This document shows, piece by piece, positions 1 to 8,265 of a stretch of DNA of 55,426 bases (position 1 is its first letter; each line of letters starts with the position of its first letter). Below the pieces are notes generated by a model. The model was not told the DNA's origin. It did not search any database and saw only the letters and a list, made by a program, of their open reading frames with translations. A program made the position numbers and the translations under genes. Origin of the DNA: Lysinibacillus parviboronicapiens (GTDB lineage Bacteria > Bacillota > Bacilli > Bacillales_A > Planococcaceae); contig NZ_PYWI01000026.1 of the NCBI RefSeq assembly GCF_003049575.1, positions 1 through 55,426 of the forward strand. The letters run 5' to 3'.

Positions 1-1
1 C

Positions 2-124
2 TACGATTTAAAACGTGAGGAAGGAAAGCCATATAAAGTAGCCATTATTGCTTGTGCTAATAAGCTTTTACACTGGATTTATGCGATTTTAAAAACGAAA
101 ACACCATTCCAAGAAACTATTTAG
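2..124 (+). CDS. IS110-family transposase, C-terminal end (partial)
   Basis: The window opens inside a reading frame of 40 codons ending in TAG. The tail contains KVAIIACANKLLHWIYAILK, typical of the C-terminal end of IS110/IS116/IS902-type transposases, which move IS elements by a DEDD-type recombination mechanism. The start and catalytic domain lie outside the window, so I cannot tell whether the element is intact. It implies a mobile element at the left edge of the efflux-gene region. An unusual protein with the same tail is possible but unlikely. Confidence 0.7.
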   Translation, partial: YDLKREEGKPYKVAIIACANKLLHWIYAILKTKTPFQETI

Positions 125-289
125 TAATAGCATTTTCAAATAAAACAAAAACCTTCCACACTGAATAAGGAGGGTTATTTGTCTTGCGCATTTTTAGTAT
201 AATATGAAGTGTTTTTCGATTAAAAATGTTTTTCTTGACATTCTATGAGCTGGTTTCGTTGAAGAAGAGATAGTTTTAATGGATTTTCA

Positions 290-1498
290 CTACTTTCGTG
301 GAAAACCGTGTCTCTTTGCACTCCACGCTATAATCAAAGCAACAAGCTGCAACATCAACAGCACTCCAGGAAATGACTGTACACCTACAATCTCTAGCAA
401 AGCACCACCAACAATGCCTCCGCCAGCAATTGCCAAATTCCATACAGTGGTATTGATAGGCATTACGACATCAACACCTTCTTCACCGCTTGCATCAGCA
501 AGCGCGGTTTGCAACAGGGTGGCTGCACCTCCGAAAGTAAGTCCCCATAAAGCCACTGCAAAATAAACAATGGATTCCGATTCGGCTCCCACCCATAGTA
601 CTGCGGCTACCAGCGCAAAGCCGAGCAGACTGATCAATACAAGCAGTCGCAACATGCGGTCTACCAACAGACCAACAATCCAGATGGAGACAAGCGCAGT
701 TAATCCAAAAACCAGCAAGACTAGGTCGACATTTCCAGCGAGTCCGTAAGGCTCAAGAAACGGTGAAATATACGTATATAAAATATTGTGTGCCAACATC
801 CAAGTGAGCACTACCATGAGAATCGGACGTATGCCAGGCAAAACAAACACCTGACCAACTGTCATTCTTTGCTTTGCAGATTGCCTAGGATAATCCGGCA
901 CCTTCCAGAACACCCATACAATTAAAACAAGAGTCAGAAGAGACATGAGTCCGAATACGGCACGCCAACCGATTAAGTCACCGAGCAAGGTACCGACCGG
1001 CACTCCGAATGTAAGAGCAATCGGCGTTCCTACCATTGCGACAGCTAAAGCACGGCCTCTTAAGGCATCCGGTACCATACGCCGTGCGTAACCGGCGATC
1101 ATTCCCCAAGCAGCGCCAGCAGCCACACCGGCAAAAAATCGCGCGATAAGTGTTAAAGCATAGCTGGTCGCCAAGGCTGTAATTGTGTTGAATACTAAGA
1201 ATCCCACAATAATGGAGATAAGCAGCAGACGTCGTCTATACCCGCTAGTAAACATTGCGAATGGAATTGCTGCTACAAGTGAGCCAATAGCATAAAGGGT
1301 AACTAGTTGCCCAGCCATCGCTTTGGTAACATGCAGCCCTTCTCCGATTAACGGTAGTAATCCAGCTGGGATCGTTTCTGTAAGAATACAGATAAATCCT
1401 GTCATTGCAAGCGCTAGTAGTGCAAGCCAGGGAAGTCGTGCAGGTATAGGTATGTTAGCTGATTGAACCATACCCTTAGATGATGAAAAGTGGGACAA
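290..1498 (-). CDS. MFS drug/metabolite efflux transporter (DHA1-like, 12 TM)
   Basis: A 402-residue integral membrane protein of the major facilitator superfamily, expected to export a small molecule by proton antiport. Hydrophobic segments run from about residue 22 to 395 with a central hydrophilic break near 205-215, and the end RHGFPRK is basic. The loop YRRRLLLI after TM2 and RFFAGVAAGAAWGMIAGY in TM4-5 fit DHA1 pumps of the AraJ type. I chose the TTG at 1498 because AAAGGAGG lies 8 bases upstream; the next ATG is nine codons later and has no comparable site. It is divergent from a TetR gene at 1621, which probably represses it. The substrate cannot be read from the sequence. Confidence 0.85.
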   Translation of the reverse strand: MSHFSSSKGMVQSANIPIPARLPWLALLALAMTGFICILTETIPAGLLPLIGEGLHVTKAMAGQLVTLYAIGSLVAAIPFAMFTSGYRRRLLLISIIVGFLVFNTITALATSYALTLIARFFAGVAAGAAWGMIAGYARRMVPDALRGRALAVAMVGTPIALTFGVPVGTLLGDLIGWRAVFGLMSLLTLVLIVWVFWKVPDYPRQSAKQRMTVGQVFVLPGIRPILMVVLTWMLAHNILYTYISPFLEPYGLAGNVDLVLLVFGLTALVSIWIVGLLVDRMLRLLVLISLLGFALVAAVLWVGAESESIVYFAVALWGLTFGGAATLLQTALADASGEEGVDVVMPINTTVWNLAIAGGGIVGGALLEIVGVQSFPGVLLMLQLVALIIAWSAKRHGFPRK

Positions 1499-1525
1499 AT
1501 TTATTTCCTCCTTTAGATTAACTAA

Positions 1526-1546
1526 TTATGGACCGGTCATTCCATA
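1526..1546. promoter_or_regulatory. Candidate TetR operator in the MFS/tetR divergent region
   Basis: A perfect 8-bp palindrome GACCGGTC (1531-1538) sits in ATGGACCGGTCATTCCAT, between the MFS start at 1498 and tetR at 1621. Sites of the type TGACCGGTCA or GACCNNNNGGTC are commonly bound by TetR/AcrR regulators. Position and symmetry suggest the neighbouring TetR protein acts here; this is inference. Confidence 0.5.
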
Positions 1547-1567
1547 TATTAGTTTCAACCACATCAC

Positions 1568-1596
1568 TTGTCAAGGACTTCTGGAACGATTATTAT
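1568..1596 (+). promoter_or_regulatory. Probable sigma-A promoter of tetR
   Basis: TTGTCA (1568-1573), a 17-bp spacer and TATTAT (1591-1596) precede the tetR start at 1621. The -10 box is only about 25 bases from the start codon, so the 5' leader must be very short; AAAGGAGG lies within it. Confidence 0.55.
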
Positions 1597-1620
1597 ATAA
1601 TTAATAAAGGAGGTCATCTA

Positions 1621-2229
1621 ATGCCACGAACTGGACGCCCCCGCGGATTCAACCGTGACGAGGCTGTTGTTGCCGCAATGCTTCTATTCTGGGAACACGG
1701 CTTTGAATCCACTTCACTTGCTCAGTTGCGCGCTGCGATGGGAGGTATATCTCCCGCAAGTTTTTACGCTGCGTTCGAGTCCAAGGAAGGACTATTCCGC
1801 GAAGTGGTGCAACAGTATATCTCTACTTATGGACAGGTTTCGGAAAGCTTTTGCGATACGACGATGACATCGAAAGCAGCCATCGAGCAGGGTTTACGGC
1901 GATCGGCACGGATGCAGACAGAGAGGTCACACCCTCAAGGCTGTCTATTGGTTTTGTCCGCTGTAAACTGTTCTCCTGAGCAAAAACACATTCGAGATAT
2001 GCTCGCCAAAGAGCGAGAAAGGGTTCGCAATTGGATTAAGGATTGTATAGAACGAGCAGTAGCAAATGGAGAGTTGCCTGATTCTACAGATATTCACATG
2101 CTGGTAACCTTATTTGAAACATTTCTTCAAGGAATTTCAACACAAGCTCAGGACGGTGCTCCATACGAGATAATTGATGCTGCCATAACTCAATTGATGA
2201 GCATATGGGATACATTGTCTGCTAGCTAA
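1621..2229 (+). CDS. TetR/AcrR-family transcriptional regulator
   Basis: A 202-residue regulator. An N-terminal TetR helix-turn-helix covers about residues 8-55, with recognition-helix region SPASFYAAFESKEGLF. The rest is a helical ligand-binding and dimerisation domain. The start is the ATG at 1621, behind AAAGGAGG; an upstream in-frame ATG at 1528 lies inside the candidate operator and has no ribosome site. It is divergent from the MFS pump gene, the classic arrangement in which a TetR repressor is released by a pump substrate. It probably also represses itself, because the candidate operator lies between the two genes. Confidence 0.88.
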   Translation: MPRTGRPRGFNRDEAVVAAMLLFWEHGFESTSLAQLRAAMGGISPASFYAAFESKEGLFREVVQQYISTYGQVSESFCDTTMTSKAAIEQGLRRSARMQTERSHPQGCLLVLSAVNCSPEQKHIRDMLAKERERVRNWIKDCIERAVANGELPDSTDIHMLVTLFETFLQGISTQAQDGAPYEIIDAAITQLMSIWDTLSAS

Positions 2230-2408
2230 TCAAAGCGTTTAGAGGATTAATTGAAGAATTTATACTAAATGGCGGGCAACTTGGTCTGATTAAAAATTTA
2301 CTATAGGTATATACTCTTGTATTTTGAAAAAAAAGATTATTTAAAATGGGGGACTTTATTGGAATTAAAAAATTTTTATCGGACTTTATTATTAATGATC
2401 AATCTTTT

Positions 2409-2800
2409 TTACAAAGATACATTATCATTTTGGTTTGTAACATAAATTAAATTGGTTAATGGAATGACTCCTATACCATTGGGATTATCTCCAACAGGTA
2501 TATTAGCAAACACAGTATTTGTTAATCCACTAATTTCGGAAACATTATCACTATCACGATTTTGGTACGTAAATATTATTCATAGCTATATTAACTGCCA
2601 CTTCACCTGCAGTAGTCCCGACAGGAACAGTAGCAATCACTGTATTGGTTGCTCCATCAATCAAGGAAACAGTGTTACTAGTGAAATTTGATATTTAAAT
2701 AAGATTAGTATTTGGATTGACCCCTATTCTGAACGGATTCACTCCGACTGGAATCTGAGTTATCACGGCATTAGTAAACAACTTTATTGTCACCTAACAT
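2409..2800 (-). pseudogene. Remnant of a YVTN beta-propeller repeat protein
   Basis: The minus strand reads as broken 40-residue YVTN-type repeats: ITQIPVGVNPF..., then after an in-frame TAA ISNFTSNTVSLIDGATNTVI and ATVPVGTTAGEVAV...NNIYV. After several stops and a frame change comes ANIPVGDNPNGIG...NLIYVTNQNDNVSL and a stop at 2409. Intact members are surface or secreted seven-bladed propellers. Only about three blades remain and no start is recognisable, so I take this as a decayed fragment. The small plus-strand ORF over it is a shadow. Confidence 0.65.
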
Positions 2801-2856
2801 TTAAATAATAAAGGATGAAACAGTTTATATAAACTCAATTTAATTAGAAAATAATA

Positions 2857-2915
2857 GACAAAGTCGAAAAAATCGACTTTGTCTACAGTCTGAAACCTCT
2901 TACAAATGTAAGAGG
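2857..2915. terminator. Two adjacent hairpins downstream of the CamS gene
   Basis: One hairpin pairs AGACAAAGTCGA with TCGACTTTGTCT around an A5 loop (about 2857-2885). A second pairs CCTCTTAC with GTAAGAGG (about 2896-2915), followed by T-rich sequence on both strands. Together they would end transcripts of the CamS gene arriving on the minus strand. Confidence 0.7.
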
Positions 2916-2924
2916 ATTTTATAA

Positions 2925-4067
2925 TTAAATTGGAGTTGCATAAATCTGATTTTCTGTTGGATCCCAAATGATAATCCCAACATCTTGTTTTTGATCTATA
3001 ATACGAATAGTAACGGGTATATAATCAAATGAAATAGTATTTAATTTAGTACTAGTTAATAAAATAGTATTTAATTTAGTACTAGTTAACTGTAAAAGAC
3101 CAATCAATTCAGTATCCTTTATTAAAGGTACATTAATATCTATTTTTAAATCGGTTAATTTACCGTTTTCATATCGAAGTTTACCGATTATTTTAAGATT
3201 TAAATGTTTAAAGCTTTCTTGAATATCTTCTTTGAAAATTAATAACTTATTATTATAGGTATCTTTGTCTAAACTATATAATGAATCTGAAGGGAATGTA
3301 TAATTCTCCCTATCTATATCAATCCATTTATCTATTTTATCCTCTCCTTCAGGTATAAAAGTTTCAGCTAAAAATATTCCTGGAATTATATCATTTTTAT
3401 TTGATTCTTGATACAAAGTTACATAAATAGGGACATTAGGTATTTTTTCGTTATTTCTAATATCTTTTATTATAGTTCCGGCTATTTCCTTACCGTAATT
3501 TTCCACATCATTAACGTTATCTTCGTTAGTATCGACTTTAACTTGATCTGTATAAACTAGACCTTTATCATCAGATACCCTAATGTCATAAAATTCATTT
3601 AAGGATATAGCTAAAGACATTCCTTCTATTTTTCCACTTTCTTTGTTAATAAAATTTTGTTCTAATACATGGGATAATATCTTAGGATTATTTTTTTCAT
3701 CCTCTAAAACATCTCCTGTATTATTTTTTATAGATGGGTTTAAACCAACACCTTCTTTTGATTTTCTATCTAACCATTGATTAATAATCTTTTTATCTAA
3801 ATATTGACCTTCCTGCATATAAAACTTCTTTGTAGAAAAGTGATTTACGGATAAATCCATTAGTCCTTTTTCAATTTCATTGACATTTAATGAATTGTTT
3901 ATATTACTAAGTATCAGTCCTCTTGAGATATTAGATTTTGCAGGTTGTTTAATTTCATATATTTCCTTTTTTTGAATTGATGATATATTTATTTGTTCAT
4001 CATCACTACAAGAAACTAAAAAAAATAGTGGTGATATAAAAAACAACATACTCTTCCTTATATCCAT
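2925..4067 (-). CDS. camS: CamS-family sex-pheromone lipoprotein
   Basis: A 380-residue exported lipoprotein. The signal peptide ends in the lipobox LVSC, with the lipidated cysteine at residue 20. The body carries CamS-family signatures: SRGLILSNINNSLNVNEIEK, the MQEGQYLD segment, and WLDRKSKEGVGLNP. In enterococci and staphylococci, CamS is the lipoprotein whose signal peptide yields the cAM373 pheromone; the function of the body is unknown. It stands alone with terminators downstream. Oddity: near the C-terminus a 30-bp tandem duplication repeats LTSTKLNTI twice without breaking the frame. Confidence 0.82.
   Translation of the reverse strand: MDIRKSMLFFISPLFFLVSCSDDEQINISSIQKKEIYEIKQPAKSNISRGLILSNINNSLNVNEIEKGLMDLSVNHFSTKKFYMQEGQYLDKKIINQWLDRKSKEGVGLNPSIKNNTGDVLEDEKNNPKILSHVLEQNFINKESGKIEGMSLAISLNEFYDIRVSDDKGLVYTDQVKVDTNEDNVNDVENYGKEIAGTIIKDIRNNEKIPNVPIYVTLYQESNKNDIIPGIFLAETFIPEGEDKIDKWIDIDRENYTFPSDSLYSLDKDTYNNKLLIFKEDIQESFKHLNLKIIGKLRYENGKLTDLKIDINVPLIKDTELIGLLQLTSTKLNTILLTSTKLNTISFDYIPVTIRIIDQKQDVGIIIWDPTENQIYATPI
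3031..3090. repeat. 30-bp tandem duplication inside the CamS gene
   Basis: Two adjacent 30-bp units, 3031-3060 and 3061-3090, differ only at their first and last bases. The period is a multiple of three, so it adds exactly ten residues (LTSTKLNTI plus one) to a beta-strand-like part of CamS. The near-identity points to recent slippage or duplication. Confidence 0.9.
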
Positions 4068-4282
4068 TTATTAGATACTCCTTACTAAATTATATATAAT
4101 TAAAACCTTTAACATTATTGTATACCAATGGTTACTATAACTTACCATTTTCATGAATGTATACAGCATAGTTGTGCTTTTTCTTTACCTAACTACTTTT
4201 AACCAACCTTTATCATTCGTATCCAGTGACTAATGCATTGATGTTAAATATGTTCAGGGGCTTTTTAGACAGTCCCTTATTT

Positions 4283-4933
4283 TTATTGAGTAATGCGCTC
4301 GAAAAAGGCTTTTGTTTTTTCTAAATCAGTTACATGTTTATTGCATTTTTGGCTATCTGCGCAAATGTAATTACTATAATTCGTGAACGTTCCAACGACT
4401 TGCCCTTTTACAGAAGTAGTAAATAAGGCAACATCGGAAAGACGGTTACAAATAGCACATATTCCTTTAATTGTTTCATTTGAGAAAGTACCTTTAATCG
4501 CTTTTAGCTGTTCATTTTGCTCAATTACGACATATTTCCGATGTGTTCCAGGATCATCCCAAGCTAAATAACAAATCTGCTGAAAGTCTATTTCTTCAAG
4601 CTTCGGTAGCTTTAGCTTTTTTTCCTTTTTAAATAGGTTCTTCAGTGTGCTTGTAGTGACTGCTTTGAAAGGAAGGACATATGATTTTAATTGCTCTAAA
4701 TACTCTTCACCCTGTGCCCGATCTGTAACATTAAAAAGCTGTTCGATTAGCTGGGCTTCCTCAGCAGACAGCGCTAATTTTGCTGTAATTTCACTATCAA
4801 CAATGCCACGTACGGCAAGGATGACGTTTTTATCTTTTGTCGTTGCAAGTGTTTGCAATATTTTATTCATTTGCTGTTCAAGTAAATGATAGTTAGCGAC
4901 CGTTAAAAACGCTTGAATTGTTTGTTTTTCCAT
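4283..4933 (-). CDS. FusB/FusC-family EF-G-binding protein
   Basis: A 216-residue cytoplasmic protein of the FusB/Fbp family. These bind elongation factor G and release it from the ribosome; acquired members give fusidic acid resistance. The N-terminal helical domain spans about residues 1-110, and the C-terminal zinc domain shows CX2C (C159, C162) plus C191, C197 and H200, with GTFTNYSNYIC between. Length matches FusB (about 213). AGGAGTG precedes the ATG at 4933. It is monocistronic. Whether it protects against fusidic acid or is an intrinsic chromosomal homologue cannot be read from the sequence. Confidence 0.88.
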   Translation of the reverse strand: MEKQTIQAFLTVANYHLLEQQMNKILQTLATTKDKNVILAVRGIVDSEITAKLALSAEEAQLIEQLFNVTDRAQGEEYLEQLKSYVLPFKAVTTSTLKNLFKKEKKLKLPKLEEIDFQQICYLAWDDPGTHRKYVVIEQNEQLKAIKGTFSNETIKGICAICNRLSDVALFTTSVKGQVVGTFTNYSNYICADSQKCNKHVTDLEKTKAFFERITQ

Positions 4934-5227
4934 TTGAAATCACTCCTGTACATTCGGCTTTAAATAGGGTTTGTGACCTAAAGAGATCAAAGCGGCCTTC
5001 TTTACCATTGAATATTCACCGCTAACTTGATAAGCGATAATAGGTAAATTAATTATATTTTTTAATATCTAGAATAATATCTAGGTAGGTGAGAACTGAT
5101 CTAAAAGATTCATAGAAGGCAGAACTATATTTTACCCCATATATTATATAATTTTTAGGAATGCCTCAATCTAACTTTGAACTCTGATTCTACATATAAA
5201 TTCTCCATCAAAACTAGTGTTTTAGTA

Positions 5228-6664
5228 TTATTTATTCTTTTTTGTATTTATTTGCGATTTTATAAAAAAACACAATATAAATGCTATGACTATTAGAATG
5301 AAAGCAGACATAAAGCCATTATTAAGTCCCTTCAATAATGGGGATAAAGAAATGTCCCCATAATTATTTGAATATCTAGTAACTGTAGCCGACATAACCC
5401 CTACCATTATTGCAGCTCCAAGTGAAGCAAACACTTGACGAACAGTATTATTAATTGCAGAACCGTGACTTATTAAATCATTAGACAATGCATTTATCCC
5501 TGCTGTGGCTAACGGCATCATTACAAATCCCATACCTAACATCCTTAATGAATAAAGACAAACAATCCACCAAGTAGCTGTATCCTTAGTGAGCAATAAG
5601 AAAGGAAATGTTGCTACAGTTAGAATAAACATGCCAATCATTGATATTTTTTTGACACCATACTTATCAAATAGTTTCCCCGCAATTGGTGAAATCACAC
5701 CTAAAACAATTGCACCAGGAAGTAATATTAGCCCTGATTGAAGTGCTGAAAATCCCTTTATTGATTGTGTATAGATTGGTAAGAGAATTTCTGATCCAAT
5801 CATTGTCATAAAAATAATAGCGACAATAATTGTAGACAAAGTAAAAGTTCTACTTTTAAATACCCTTAACTCCAAAAATGGTTGTGCTAATTTAAATTGA
5901 CGACGGGAAAATATTACTATGACTACAATACCTATTACGCAATAAATCCACGTAGTCATATTTTGCCACCCTATATTTCCTGCAACACTTATCCCATAGA
6001 GCAGTGAACCTAAACCTATGCTACTAAGGAAAATAGAAAAGAAATCAACCTTCGGTTTAGTTAAATTAATTATGTTTTTCATATAGAAGAATGCTAGCAA
6101 TATATTAACCCCGACGATTGGAAGAATTATATAAAATAAGTAACGCCAATCATAATAATCAACAATCCAACCAGATAGAGTTGGACCGATTGCAGGAGAA
6201 AATGCTATAACAATTCCTACTAACCCCATGGCTTCCCCTCGCCGTTCAGCTGGATATACCAAAAACATTAGCGTTTGCATTAAAGGAATCATTAATCCTG
6301 AGCCAACAGCTTGAATGATACGTCCTAAAAGTAGTGTGTTAAATGTTGTACTTAATGCACAAATTACAGTACCTATTGCAAAACTACACATTGCCACAAA
6401 AAATAAGGTTCTATTGGTTATTGTATTTAACAAAAATGCTGAAGTAGGAATCATTATGCCACTGATTAACATAAATGCTGTGATAAGCCATTGTGCATTA
6501 ATAGCATTGATATCTAAATCACTCATTATTTTTGGTAAAGCGGTAACCAATAAGGTTTGATTAATAATAGTTAAAAAAGTTCCAACCATTAAAACAAGTA
6601 CAAATCCAGTTCGTTTAAAGTGATTTCCATTTATATCAACTGGTTGCGTTTGATTTTTTTTCAT
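5228..6664 (-). CDS. MFS multidrug efflux transporter, DHA2 (EmrB/QacA) type
   Basis: A 478-residue membrane protein with about 14 predicted helices, the DHA2 pattern. Typical motifs are NQTLLVTALPKIMSDL in TM1, QWLITAFMLISGIMIPTSA in TM2, LGRIIQAVGSGLMIPLMQ in TM4 and the antiporter motif GPTLSGWIVDYYDWRYLF in TM5. I start it at the ATG at 6664 (MKKNQTQ); the frame stays open upstream, but the extra 47 codons run back over the divergent tetR start. It is divergent from a TetR gene at 6783, the probable local repressor. Expected function is proton-driven export of hydrophobic or cationic drugs. Confidence 0.88.
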   Translation of the reverse strand: MKKNQTQPVDINGNHFKRTGFVLVLMVGTFLTIINQTLLVTALPKIMSDLDINAINAQWLITAFMLISGIMIPTSAFLLNTITNRTLFFVAMCSFAIGTVICALSTTFNTLLLGRIIQAVGSGLMIPLMQTLMFLVYPAERRGEAMGLVGIVIAFSPAIGPTLSGWIVDYYDWRYLFYIILPIVGVNILLAFFYMKNIINLTKPKVDFFSIFLSSIGLGSLLYGISVAGNIGWQNMTTWIYCVIGIVVIVIFSRRQFKLAQPFLELRVFKSRTFTLSTIIVAIIFMTMIGSEILLPIYTQSIKGFSALQSGLILLPGAIVLGVISPIAGKLFDKYGVKKISMIGMFILTVATFPFLLLTKDTATWWIVCLYSLRMLGMGFVMMPLATAGINALSNDLISHGSAINNTVRQVFASLGAAIMVGVMSATVTRYSNNYGDISLSPLLKGLNNGFMSAFILIVIAFILCFFIKSQINTKKNK

Positions 6665-6782
6665 ATTACTCTCATCCCTCTCACAAAATAAACTGATGTA
6701 TATTTTTTTGTACCCAAGTTCATTTTTATGATAATATGGTATAATAAAGATGTCAATAATTATTTTGAGGAGATAACAATGC

Positions 6783-7640
6783 ATGAGTAAAAAAGAGAAA
6801 ATCATTGAAGTAGCAAAACAGTTGTTTCGAACAAAAGGCTATCACGATACTGCAATCCAAGATATCTTGGAACATTCCAGAGTTTCCAAAGGCACATTTT
6901 ATAATTACTTCTCTACGAAATCACAATTAATTCTTAATATTATTCAAAAAGTCGATGCAAAAGTCGAAGAACAGCAAAACTTGTTGCTAATTGAAGGAAA
7001 TCCTTATGATAAGCAAATTTTTTATTCTCAGCTTCGAGTAAAACACTCCCTCTATAGCACCGAGAAAATTTCAGAGTTATATAATATTTCTTTGGGGGAA
7101 AATGATGAGGCATTACAGAAATATATGACGGAGAACCATTATAAAGAGTTGAATTGGCTAGCAAAACGCTTAATAGAGGTTTATGGCAATGAAATAGAAG
7201 AAAGCGCAATGGATTTATCCACCCATTTTATTGGAGGATTAGGTTATCAATTTAGATATTCTGATCAAATGAAGCTGAATCTTAATAGTTCTGATATTTT
7301 AGATTACAATATTCTACGTTTGGAGAAAAACATTGAAATAACAAAACAATCTAATCAAATTCTCTTTCCATATAAATCGCCTAGTTCAGTAGAAAATCAA
7401 GAAATGTCTACCAATAAAATACAAAAATTACTTAAAAAAGCAATAAATGATTATGAATTTCCAGATGAAGAAAAAGAAATAATTAGTTTTATTTTGGATG
7501 AAACTCAAAACTCATATGTAAGATGGGGTGTTTGTGAAGGAGCTATTCGACAATTAAAAATACTATCCTCTTCTAAATCAAATAATGAACAACTATTTAA
7601 TGAAGTATTTAATATCATTTATAAACAAAAAAATAAATAA
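6783..7640 (+). CDS. TetR/AcrR-family regulator with extended C-terminal domain
   Basis: A 285-residue regulator, about 90 residues longer than a usual TetR. The N-terminal DNA-binding domain covers residues 1-50 with SRVSKGTFYNYFSTKSQLI. The rest is helical, and the last 80 residues (from about FPDEEKEII) form an extra helical segment. The ATG at 6783 follows TTGAGGAGATAAC. It is divergent from the DHA2 pump at 6664 across about 118 bp, so it most likely represses the pump and itself. A TATAAT at about 6742-6747 could be its -10 box; I found no convincing dyad. Confidence 0.85.
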   Translation: MSKKEKIIEVAKQLFRTKGYHDTAIQDILEHSRVSKGTFYNYFSTKSQLILNIIQKVDAKVEEQQNLLLIEGNPYDKQIFYSQLRVKHSLYSTEKISELYNISLGENDEALQKYMTENHYKELNWLAKRLIEVYGNEIEESAMDLSTHFIGGLGYQFRYSDQMKLNLNSSDILDYNILRLEKNIEITKQSNQILFPYKSPSSVENQEMSTNKIQKLLKKAINDYEFPDEEKEIISFILDETQNSYVRWGVCEGAIRQLKILSSSKSNNEQLFNEVFNIIYKQKNK

Positions 7641-7802
7641 CTTATAAATTAATTAAAAAGCTGAATTAATGATTCAACAGAATCCAAAGCGAGACTGTCT
7701 TTAATTTAGTTCATTATTGATATATTATGATTTAAACATGTGTTGTATATGAATACTATTACAAAAGTAGTTAAGTTTTAAATTAGTTTTCAAAAAGCAG
7801 GG

Positions 7803-7831
7803 TTGATTATTGCTTCGTCATCAATTATTAT
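7803..7831 (+). promoter_or_regulatory. Sigma-A promoter of the attenuated efflux-pump leader
   Basis: TTGATT (7803-7808), a 17-bp spacer and TATTAT (7826-7831). It lies about 40 bp upstream of a leader ORF with a strong ribosome site, and about 435 bp upstream of the pump gene at 8266. That gives an unusually long, structured 5' leader. Confidence 0.6.
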
Positions 7832-7870
7832 TGTGTTACTTTCACAATATGAGAAAGGAGGCAAAAAGTA

Positions 7871-8020
7871 ATGGGAACTGATTTCATCAAAGTAGAGTTT
7901 AGAAAGCATGTAAAAGTTTCAGAAGATTTAGGTACAACGGGACCAGTATGCCCTTTTTTACAAAAACAGAAAATGAAAATTACTACCGGAAGACTTTTTG
8001 CCACCTTATATAATTGGTAA
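7871..8020 (+). CDS. 49-residue leader peptide upstream of an MFS pump
   Basis: A small ORF with a near-perfect ribosome site (GAAAGGAGGCAAAAAGTA before ATG). It encodes a 49-residue basic peptide beginning MGTDFIKVEFRKHVKV and ending RLFATLYNW. It has no membrane segment or known domain. It ends 46 bases before a strong intrinsic terminator that separates it from the pump gene. This matches leader ORFs of antibiotic-resistance genes in Firmicutes controlled by ribosome-mediated attenuation, where a ribosome stalled in the leader prevents terminator formation. An alternative is an independent small protein. The minus-strand ORF over it is a shadow. Confidence 0.6.
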   Translation: MGTDFIKVEFRKHVKVSEDLGTTGPVCPFLQKQKMKITTGRLFATLYNW

Positions 8021-8066
8021 AAACTTATGAATCTATTACATTCGTAAAAATGCATACGAATGATTA

Positions 8067-8095
8067 GGCACCGGTTGTTAAACCGGTGCCTTTTT
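8067..8095 (+). terminator. Intrinsic terminator (attenuator) in the pump leader
   Basis: A perfect 10-bp GC-rich stem, GGCACCGGTT / AACCGGTGCC, with loop GTTA, followed by TTTTTGTG. A smaller perfect hairpin, CATTCGT / ACGAATG, lies just upstream (8039-8062) and overlaps the end of the leader region. Being between promoter and pump gene, it would block pump transcription unless read through. Confidence 0.85.
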
Positions 8096-8206
8096 GTGTT
8101 CGATCAGTTAGTTAGATTGGAGAACCGAATCTTTAAACCTGCTATACAAAAAATGGTGAGTTCGTTGATTTGGTTTTACAATATAAATGATTATGAGGTG
8201 AGGTTT

Positions 8207-8236
8207 ATGGTGATAGCAGTGGATTTAGCCTCCTAA
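8207..8236 (+). CDS. Nine-codon second leader peptide MVIAVDLAS
   Basis: A nine-codon ORF (MVIAVDLAS, stop TAA) with its own ribosome site GAGGTGAGG six bases upstream. Codons 8-9 and the stop lie in the 5' arm of a hairpin that sequesters the pump's Shine-Dalgarno sequence. This resembles cat and erm leaders, whose 9- to 19-codon peptides stall ribosomes in the presence of drug and free the downstream gene. Size, position and overlap with the stem make it a strong candidate for translational attenuation, although nothing here proves stalling. Confidence 0.7.
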   Translation: MVIAVDLAS

Positions 8237-8258
8237 AATTACAATATATTTTAGGAGG
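8229..8258 (+). promoter_or_regulatory. Hairpin sequestering the pump Shine-Dalgarno sequence
   Basis: A perfect 11-bp stem: CCTCCTAAAAT (8229-8239) pairs with ATTTTAGGAGG (8248-8258) across an 8-nt loop. The right arm contains the whole AGGAGG ribosome site of the pump (ATG at 8266, 7 nt away). The left arm is the end of the nine-codon leader ORF. A ribosome stalled near the last leader codons would open the stem and expose the site. Confidence 0.85.
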
Positions 8259-8265
8259 AAATAAA

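Noticed and set aside
2452..2691. Plus-strand 79-codon ORF
   Set aside because: It lies over the YVTN repeat remnant, which makes sense only on the minus strand, and it has no ribosome site.
5228..6805. Longer start of the DHA2 pump at 6805
   Set aside because: The extra 47 codons run over the tetR start and promoter region; MKKNQTQ at 6664 fits the family.
7828..8055. Minus-strand 75-codon ORF over the pump leader
   Set aside because: The plus-strand leader ORF there has a near-perfect ribosome site and precedes a terminator; the minus frame has none and is its shadow.
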